A stretch of 46,584 nucleotides of DNA from an uncultured Oscillospiraceae bacterium (GTDB taxonomy: Bacteria > Bacillota > Clostridia > Oscillospirales > Oscillospiraceae), in contig CANRNF010000016.1 in assembly GCA_947631865.1 (NCBI GenBank), positions 1 to 46,584 of the forward strand, read 5' to 3'. A model generated the notes under the pieces. It saw only the letters and a list, made by a program, of their open reading frames with translations. It did not search any database and had not been told where the DNA came from. Of the stretch, positions 41,561 to 46,584 are shown piece by piece (the stretch's first letter is position 1; every line of letters begins with the position of its first letter). Position numbers and translations under genes: made by a program.

Positions 41561-44116
41561 ATGAGTATCACGTTGTTTGAACACAACGACCATGCTTATC
41601 ATGCCGCCCTCGCCATGCTTTGCCAGACCGGTAAAGCTGCCGTGATCCACCCCACCGGGACGGGAAAATCCTTCATTGGTTTCAAGTTCTGCGAGGACTT
41701 CCCTGAGAAAAACATCTGTTGGCTCTCCCCCTCCGAGTACATATTCAAGACACAGCTGGAGAATTTGGCAGCGGACAGCGGGTCTGTGCCGGAGAACATC
41801 ACATTTATTACATACGCCCGGCTCATGACGATGGAGGAGGACGAGATCGCTGCCATCAAGCCCGACCTTATCATCCTGGATGAGTTCCACCGCTGCGGCG
41901 CGGAGCAATGGGGCGTGGGCATCCAAGCGCTCCTTACTGCTTATCCCTTTGTCCCCATTCTGGGCCTTTCTGCAACGAACATCCGGTTTTTGGACAACCA
42001 GCGGGATATGGCGAAGGAACTGTTCGACGGCTGCGTCGCGTCAGAGATTACCTTGGGCGAGGCCATCGCACGGAATATTCTGAAGCCTCCGAAGTACGTG
42101 CTCTCCGTCTACTCCTTCCAGAAGGACCTGGAAAAATATGAGGCCCGCGTGGATAAGCTGCGCGACCCTGTTCGCCGTGACCGGGCAATGGAGATGCTGA
42201 AGACGCTCCGCCGGAGCCTGGAGGACGCGGATGGGCTGGATGTAGTATTTGCCCGTCATATGCCCGAGCGCCACGGAAAATATATCGCGTTCTGTTCCAA
42301 TGTGGCGCATATGAACCGCATGATCGCCTGTGTGCCGGATTGGTTTTCACAGTTTGACACCCAGCCGCATATCTATCGGGCCTACTCCCCGGACCCGGCC
42401 ACCAGGGAGGCGTTTGCACAGTTCCGGGAGGATGAGAGCGACCATTTAAAGCTGCTGTTCACCATTGATATGCTCAATGAGGGTATCCACGTGGCGGATG
42501 TGGACGGCGTGATCCTGTTCCGGCCGACAGTCTCCCCCATAATCTATAAGCAGCAGATCGGTCGGACTCTCTCGGCAGGGAGTGAAAAGACGCCCGTGAT
42601 CTTCGACGTTGTAAACAATATCGAGAATCTGAGCAGCATCGGCGCGTTGGAGCAGGAGTTTGAGGAGGCCGTCCTGCGGACTGGAGGCAGCAAACAGGAG
42701 CAGGAGGAAATGCTCCGGCGTTTTCAGATCATCGACGAGGTACGGGATTGCCGACAGCTCTTTGAGCGGCTGAACAATGTCCTGACCGCTTCCTGGGAGG
42801 ATATGTACCGCTGTGCGAAGGCGTACTATGAGAAAAAGGGCGATCTGAATGTTCCCGTTGCATATAAGACGGAGGACGGGTATTCTCTGGGCACTTGGAT
42901 TTACACCCAGCGTGCCGTCCGAAAGGGACTGCAGCGTGGCATACTCACCGAGGAGAGGATCGCGTTGCTGGATGAGATCGGGATGCTGTGGACCGTCCGG
43001 GAACAAGACCGCTGGACGGAGTATTATGGGGCAGCAAAAGCCTATGCCCGGGAATATGGGCATCTCTGCGTTCCTGCACTTTATGTGTCACCGGACGGCG
43101 TGAAGCTGGGGGAATGGCTCAACACTTTGAAGACACAGCGCAAACGTAATGGCAAGGGGCGTTATCTGACGAAGGAACGCATTGCCCTGCTGGACGAGCT
43201 CGGCATGGCTTGGGATGTGGACGAGTATCGGTGGGAATGTAATTTCCAGGCTGCACAACGGTATTATGAGGAACATGGCAATCTTGAAGTGCCGAGCCAC
43301 TATCTGACGCCAGACGGAGTGAGTCTTGGCGGCTGGATACAATCCGTTCGGAGAAACTATAAAAATGGGCGCCTGGATGCGGACAAGATCCAGCGCTTGG
43401 AGTCTATAGGTATGCTCTGGAATATGGAGCAGGCACAATGGGAACGGCAGTACCAATTAGCTGCGTTTTATTATCATGAGCATGGGGATCTGGATATACC
43501 GTCCGCCTATGTAACGGAGGAGGACATCAAGCTGGGACAATGGCTCCAGCGGATGCGCCGCGACTACAAAAAGGGCGTTTTGGAAAAAGATCGCATCGAG
43601 CGGCTGGAGAATATTGGTGTCACATGGGATATGCAGGAGAATCAATGGGAGAAATATTACGAGGCTGCGCGGCGATTTTATCAGGAAAACGGAGATCTTA
43701 AGGTCGCGCCGAGATATGTGTCCCCGGACGGGATCCGCCTGGGATCATGGATACAGCGGGTACGCAAATGGTACAGAGCGAATAAACTGACAGCCGAACA
43801 AATCAAACGCTTGGAATCCATAGAGATGGTTTGGGATGGAGCGTCAGACAGGCGAGAGCGAAACTATCAGGCGGCGCTGGATTACTATCATGAAAATGGC
43901 GATTTGAATGTTCCCTATGACTATATGACCGGCGATGGCCTGCACCTTGGCTGGTGGGTGAAATACATACGCAAGGCGTATTGGGCCGGAAAACTGGATA
44001 GAGAACAGATCAAATACTTAGAAAACATCGGCATGATGTGGGGCCCGCCGCGGAAAGATAAAAAGTCGACCAAAGTGGACCCTAGATATACCCAGACGGC
44101 CTCTGGAGCCGGGTGA
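41561..44116 (+). CDS. DEAD-like helicase with six Helicase-Associated repeats
   Basis: 851 residues. Residues 1-390 form a superfamily 2 helicase core: Walker A VIHPTGTGKSF, DEFH box LIILDEFHRCG, LGLSATN, and the C-terminal motif IYKQQIGRTLS. Residues about 405-835 contain six repeats of 63-70 residues with the pattern A--YY--GDL-VP--Y---G--LG-W, each ending in IGM-W or similar, the Helicase-Associated (HA) domain. HA repeats are thought to bind nucleic acid. The binding site AAAGGAGGG precedes the ATG. It is not an obvious polysaccharide function and may belong to a mobile or defence-type flank. Confidence 0.85.
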   Translation: MSITLFEHNDHAYHAALAMLCQTGKAAVIHPTGTGKSFIGFKFCEDFPEKNICWLSPSEYIFKTQLENLAADSGSVPENITFITYARLMTMEEDEIAAIKPDLIILDEFHRCGAEQWGVGIQALLTAYPFVPILGLSATNIRFLDNQRDMAKELFDGCVASEITLGEAIARNILKPPKYVLSVYSFQKDLEKYEARVDKLRDPVRRDRAMEMLKTLRRSLEDADGLDVVFARHMPERHGKYIAFCSNVAHMNRMIACVPDWFSQFDTQPHIYRAYSPDPATREAFAQFREDESDHLKLLFTIDMLNEGIHVADVDGVILFRPTVSPIIYKQQIGRTLSAGSEKTPVIFDVVNNIENLSSIGALEQEFEEAVLRTGGSKQEQEEMLRRFQIIDEVRDCRQLFERLNNVLTASWEDMYRCAKAYYEKKGDLNVPVAYKTEDGYSLGTWIYTQRAVRKGLQRGILTEERIALLDEIGMLWTVREQDRWTEYYGAAKAYAREYGHLCVPALYVSPDGVKLGEWLNTLKTQRKRNGKGRYLTKERIALLDELGMAWDVDEYRWECNFQAAQRYYEEHGNLEVPSHYLTPDGVSLGGWIQSVRRNYKNGRLDADKIQRLESIGMLWNMEQAQWERQYQLAAFYYHEHGDLDIPSAYVTEEDIKLGQWLQRMRRDYKKGVLEKDRIERLENIGVTWDMQENQWEKYYEAARRFYQENGDLKVAPRYVSPDGIRLGSWIQRVRKWYRANKLTAEQIKRLESIEMVWDGASDRRERNYQAALDYYHENGDLNVPYDYMTGDGLHLGWWVKYIRKAYWAGKLDREQIKYLENIGMMWGPPRKDKKSTKVDPRYTQTASGAG

Positions 44117-44124
44117 CATGATGA

Positions 44125-44382
44125 GTGCAGAAATGTGTTACGGCATTCCTGCGCTATGACAAGCTGATAGCGATTTTCAACGGCTTGGAGGTCTCTGCAG
44201 ACGCGCTGTTCTGTGACGTTGTGGAGCATGGGACAGAGTATAAGGCATCACGGCTATCCCGGCTCATTGAAGGAGTCTCCAGCGAGGAACAGCACCGCAT
44301 CCTTGAAATGGTGGAGCTGATGGTGAAGCAGGCGAGAGGTCCTCGGCGGGAGAAGGAAATTAGTCGACTCTATACATCTTGA
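44125..44382 (+). pseudogene. Remnant of an XRE-type regulator (C-terminal part)
   Basis: 85 codons from a GTG. The segment GLEVSADALFCDVVEHG and YKASRLSRLIEGVSSEEQHRILEMVELMVKQAR matches the end of the HTH and the C-terminal helix common in Firmicute XRE regulators (VSADYLL then a LSSEEQ-RIL helix). The HTH itself is missing: the residues before it do not form the usual two helices. It looks like a truncated gene joined to the end of the helicase region. It has no good ribosome binding site. Confidence 0.5.
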
Positions 44383-44407
44383 CTTAAACTCCATTCTGTT
44401 ATATTTT
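44379..44407 (+). promoter_or_regulatory. Sigma-A type promoter before a short terminated transcript
   Basis: TTGACT (44379-44384), 17 bases, TATTTT (44402-44407). Transcription would start near 44414 and meet a strong terminator at 44451-44492, giving an RNA of about 80 bases without an open reading frame. The boxes overlap the stop of the XRE remnant. Confidence 0.45.
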
Positions 44408-44450
44408 CTATTTGCTTGAAATCTGCATGTGGATCGCATATCAGAAACGT

Positions 44451-44492
44451 TGGTCGCCGCAGAGGTGGAGCTCTGCGGCGGCCAGCTTTTTA
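44451..44492 (+). terminator. Strong intrinsic terminator
   Basis: A GC-rich stem, GGTCGCCGCAGAG with CTCTGCGGCGGCC (one G-T pair), with a 6-base loop, followed by AGCTTTTTAA. It is well formed for rightward transcription. It lies 45 bases before the IS element, so it also shields the neighbours from read-through. Confidence 0.85.
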
Positions 44493-44537
44493 ATAGGGCA
44501 CGTCCTGCCGTTCATTGGTATTGTGCTTATCTGCTCA

Positions 44538-45895
44538 GGTAGTGTAGAATAAGTTGCGCAAAAAGGAATAAGCAGAAAAAGAGACAAGGTTTGCAGTCTC
44601 TGGTAGAATGAGGTTACCACACTAAACATTCTTGAAAGGAGAAAGCAAACCATGTCCGAGAAGATTGTACAGCTGAACGAGGAAGTAATCAAGGGCCAGA
44701 TCAAAGAATTGGTCCGCGGGAGCGTGGAAGAAACACTTAACGAACTGCTGGAGGCGGAAGCCGAGAAGCTGACCCAGGCAGCCCGGTATGAGCGCAGCGA
44801 GGCCCGCCAGGGCTACCGCAGCGGCCATTATGACAGGAATCTTACCACGACCTCCGGCAATGTCACCTTGCATGTGCCGCGCCTCAAGGGCGTTTCCTTC
44901 GAGACAGCCATCATAGAGCGGTACCGCCGGTGGGAGAGCAGCGTGGAGGAAGCGCTCATAGAGATGTATCTGGCAGGCGTCTCTGTCCGCCGGGTGGAGG
45001 ATATAACAGAAGCCCTCTGGGGAACGAAGGTCTCGCCGTCTACAATAAGCGAGCTGAATAAGAAAGCATATGTGCATATCGAGGACTGGCGGAATCGTCC
45101 GCTGCAGGGCGGGAAATATCCGTATGTCTATGTGGATGGGATCTATTTGCGCCGGAACTGGGGCGGAGAATATGAAAACGTAGCCATTCTGGTCGCCATT
45201 GCTGTCAACGAAGATGGTTACCGTGAGGTCCTGGGCGCTGCCGAGGGCATGAAAGAGGACAAGTCCAGCTGGGTGAGTTTCTTCCAGTGGCTCCGTGGCC
45301 GTGGGCTGGACGGTGTGAAACTCATTATTGGGGACAAGTGCATGGGGATGCTGGAGGCCGTGGGCGAAGTATACCCGGACGCCAAGTACCAGCGCTGTAC
45401 CGTCCACTTTTACCGGAACGTTTTCTCAGTCATTCCCAGATCCAAGATGAAAACGGTGGCCAGGATGCTCAAAGCGATCCACGCCCAGGAGAGCAAGGCC
45501 GCCTGCCGGAAGAAGGCGAAAGAGGTGGCGGAAATGCTCCGGGCTATGCGACTGCCTGAGGCAGCCAAAAAAATAGAGGACGGTGTGGAGGAAACGCTGA
45601 CCTACACCGACTTCCCCTCCGAACATTGGACACGCATCCGAACGAACAACGTTCTGGAGCGGCTCAACCGCGAAATCCGCCGGAGGACGAGAGTGGTTGG
45701 CTGCTTCCCGGACGGGAACTCCGCTCTCATGCTGGTCTGTGCCCGCCTGCGCCATGTTGCCGGCACCCAATGGGGCAACAAGAAATACATGAACATGAAG
45801 CACCTGGAGGCCATGGAGGAATCCCCCTCTATTGCCTGCTGAACTTACCTCCCAGAGACTGCAAATTAATTTTGCGCATAATCCTTGACATTACC
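44538..45895 (+). mobile_element. Complete IS256-family insertion sequence
   Basis: A 1358-bp element. The ends are imperfect inverted repeats: GGTAGTGTAGAATAAGTTGC at the left and, on the other strand at the right, GGTAATGTCAAGGATTATGC, both continuing with GCGCAAAA. The element is flanked by TCTGCTCA at 44530-44537 and 45896-45903, an 8-bp target duplication typical of IS256. It contains one intact transposase gene. The insertion lies just after a terminator and breaks no recognisable gene. Intact ends and duplication suggest recent insertion. Confidence 0.88.
44652..45842 (+). CDS. IS256-family (Mutator-type) transposase
   Basis: 396 residues, full length for the family. The DDE residues appear in YVYVDGIYLRR, LIIGDKCMGMLEAV and NNVLERLNREIRRR; the MRLPEAAKKIEDGVEETL and RWESSVEEALIEMYL stretches are typical. 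AAAGGAGAAAGC stands before the ATG. The protein should catalyse transposition of the surrounding element. Confidence 0.93.
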   Translation: MSEKIVQLNEEVIKGQIKELVRGSVEETLNELLEAEAEKLTQAARYERSEARQGYRSGHYDRNLTTTSGNVTLHVPRLKGVSFETAIIERYRRWESSVEEALIEMYLAGVSVRRVEDITEALWGTKVSPSTISELNKKAYVHIEDWRNRPLQGGKYPYVYVDGIYLRRNWGGEYENVAILVAIAVNEDGYREVLGAAEGMKEDKSSWVSFFQWLRGRGLDGVKLIIGDKCMGMLEAVGEVYPDAKYQRCTVHFYRNVFSVIPRSKMKTVARMLKAIHAQESKAACRKKAKEVAEMLRAMRLPEAAKKIEDGVEETLTYTDFPSEHWTRIRTNNVLERLNREIRRRTRVVGCFPDGNSALMLVCARLRHVAGTQWGNKKYMNMKHLEAMEESPSIAC

Positions 45896-45920
45896 TCTGC
45901 TCAAAACAAGGTTGCAAATC

Positions 45921-45963
45921 AACACCGCCACCAGGCGCCCATGGAGGACCTGGTGGCGGTGTT
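45921..45963. terminator. Long hairpin, probable terminator for the leftward genes
   Basis: AACACCGCCACCAGG (45921-45935) pairs with CCTGGTGGCGGTGTT (45949-45963), a perfect 15-bp stem with a 13-base loop. It lies 3 bases beyond the stop of the leftward gene at 45967. Neither side has a strong T tract, so termination strength is uncertain. Confidence 0.55.
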
Positions 45964-45966
45964 CTA

Positions 45967-46236
45967 TTATCCTGCGGTGCGTCTTTCCACGAACCACCGA
46001 CCAATGACATTACCGGTCAGATCGGTGCTTCTCTCGAAGAACAGACAGCTCTCACGGCCCCGCACCCTTATGGTGTATCGGTCGCCCTGGCCGCCCACAC
46101 GGGATGCTGCCTGGCGGATATCTACGACCTTATCAATCACATACCGGGTGCCGTCCTCCCAGGTGATTACCTTGGGGAGCATTCGCCCTTCAGGGTCGTG
46201 GTCAACGAGCACTTCTACATATACTTTCTGGCTCAT
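45967..46236 (-). CDS. Small conserved protein of unknown function
   Basis: 89 residues. The start at 46236 is chosen because AGGAGG stands 10 bases before it. The sequence MSQKVYVEVLVDHDPEGRML, ITWEDGTRYVIDKVVDIRQA, GGQGDRYTIRVRGRES, LFFERS and GRWFVERR matches a small Firmicute family I recall next to HTH regulators in mobile or accessory regions; its function is not known to me. Its beginning overlaps the end of the XRE gene at 46202 by 35 bases, so the two are one transcription unit. Confidence 0.7.
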   Translation of the reverse strand: MSQKVYVEVLVDHDPEGRMLPKVITWEDGTRYVIDKVVDIRQAASRVGGQGDRYTIRVRGRESCLFFERSTDLTGNVIGRWFVERRTAG

Positions 46237-46471
46237 TCTGTGAAAACCTCCTCGCCTGTGGCCCGGGCGGGTCCTTTCTCTCCGTGAAGAACTCATACAT
46301 GGGGATCCCAAGGCCCTGGCAGATGCGTTCAATGGTGTCGACTGTCAGCTGGCCGTTGCGTGAGACAGTGTTCTTCAGTGTGGAATATGAGATGTCGCAT
46401 ATTTTTGCCAGCTTATAGAGGCTCATATTCCGCTCTTTCACAAGCTCTTTTACTCGTTTCATAGTGTCCAT
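46202..46471 (-). CDS. XRE-family HTH regulator
   Basis: 89 residues from the ATG at 46471. HTH: MKRVKELVKERNMSLYKLAK, ISYSTLKNTVSRNGQLTVDTIERICQGLGIPMYEFF. The start at 46471 is preferred to the one at 46519 because the latter falls almost on the predicted transcription start. It shares a transcript with the small gene at 45967. It is probably an autoregulating repressor; an ACAAC-AGCC-GTTGT dyad overlaps the promoter upstream. Confidence 0.8.
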   Translation of the reverse strand: MDTMKRVKELVKERNMSLYKLAKICDISYSTLKNTVSRNGQLTVDTIERICQGLGIPMYEFFTERKDPPGPQARRFSQNEPESICRSAR

Positions 46472-46529
46472 CTGTATCCTTGCTTTCACGAACCATGAGT
46501 GGGTCAACGTTGAATGCAAAAGAGAAGGT

Positions 46530-46557
46530 AATATAAAATATCATCCTATGCATACAA
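46530..46557 (-). promoter_or_regulatory. Candidate promoter of the leftward XRE gene
   Basis: On the minus strand TTGTAT (46557-46552), 16 bases, TATATT (46535-46530). It is placed 60 bases before the start at 46471. A GTTGT dyad overlaps the -35 side and could be the regulator's own operator. The spacer is one base short of ideal. Confidence 0.45.
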
Positions 46558-46584
46558 CGGCTGTTGTGTGCCGAATACAGGCGA

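Noticed and set aside
44538-45895. IS256 element as the cause of a gene disruption
   Set aside because: The target duplication lies between a terminator and a hairpin; joining the flanks does not restore a reading frame, so no gene was interrupted.
1-46584. CRISPR arrays, tRNA and rRNA genes
   Set aside because: No regularly spaced repeats, cloverleaf-like segments with CCA-type ends or conserved rRNA stretches were seen on either strand.

Overview
The window looks like part of a Clostridia chromosome, probably a gut Oscillospiraceae-type spore-former. This is inferred from the GC-rich codon usage, AGGAGG-type ribosome binding sites, two small proteins resembling the Spo0A DNA-binding domain, an ECF sigma/DUF4367 anti-sigma pair, and a conjugative-element-type small HTH protein. 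I cannot name the species. No tRNA, rRNA or CRISPR array was seen.

Layout. (1) 1-4014 is a regulatory patchwork: the start of an XRE-type regulator leaving the window, a Spo0A-C-like gene followed by a DUF6514-like gene, a second frameshifted Spo0A-C-like copy, and a leftward operon of XRE regulator, ECF sigma factor, anti-sigma factor and small secreted protein. (2) 4055-5278 is a control region: an intact tyrosine recombinase followed 11 bases after its stop by a 283-bp segment bounded by a perfect 12-bp inverted repeat. The segment holds a good sigma-A promoter facing right, so it reads as an invertible promoter, drawn here in the ON orientation. (3) 5279-41492 is one uninterrupted rightward operon of about 36 kb for an ABC-transporter-exported surface polysaccharide. 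It starts with two recombinase-like proteins that have lost their active sites. It then encodes four GT4 transferases and one GT2-GT4 fusion, a GDP-6-deoxy-manno-heptose pathway, Wzm and Wzt, a methyltransferase-like protein, a long coiled-coil protein, three large membrane glycosyltransferase-type proteins with a GtrB-like enzyme, a dTDP-2,6-dideoxyhexose-type pathway with duplicated epimerase/reductase modules, UDP-galactopyranose mutase, RmlA and RmlB. (4) 41561-46584 is a flank with a helicase carrying six Helicase-Associated repeats, a remnant of an XRE regulator, a short promoter-terminator unit, a complete IS256-family element with an 8-bp target duplication, and two small leftward genes.

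The most unusual aspect is layered switching. Besides the invertible promoter, four genes in the operon carry poly-G tracts of 9-10 bases. Two interrupt membrane glycosyltransferases, where a slip truncates the protein. Two sit at the 3' ends of sugar reductase genes, where losing one G makes the reading frame run exactly to an ATGA overlap with the next gene. All four tracts share similar flanks. Together these would give whole-locus ON/OFF control plus combinatorial variation of glycan decoration. A second oddity is a beta-rich domain (core pattern GT-x-GPY then PAG-x-Y) at the ends of, or within, five functionally different proteins of the operon, including a Wzt that carries it beyond a transmembrane helix. 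Functions are inferred from motifs and gene order read by eye; no database search was run.
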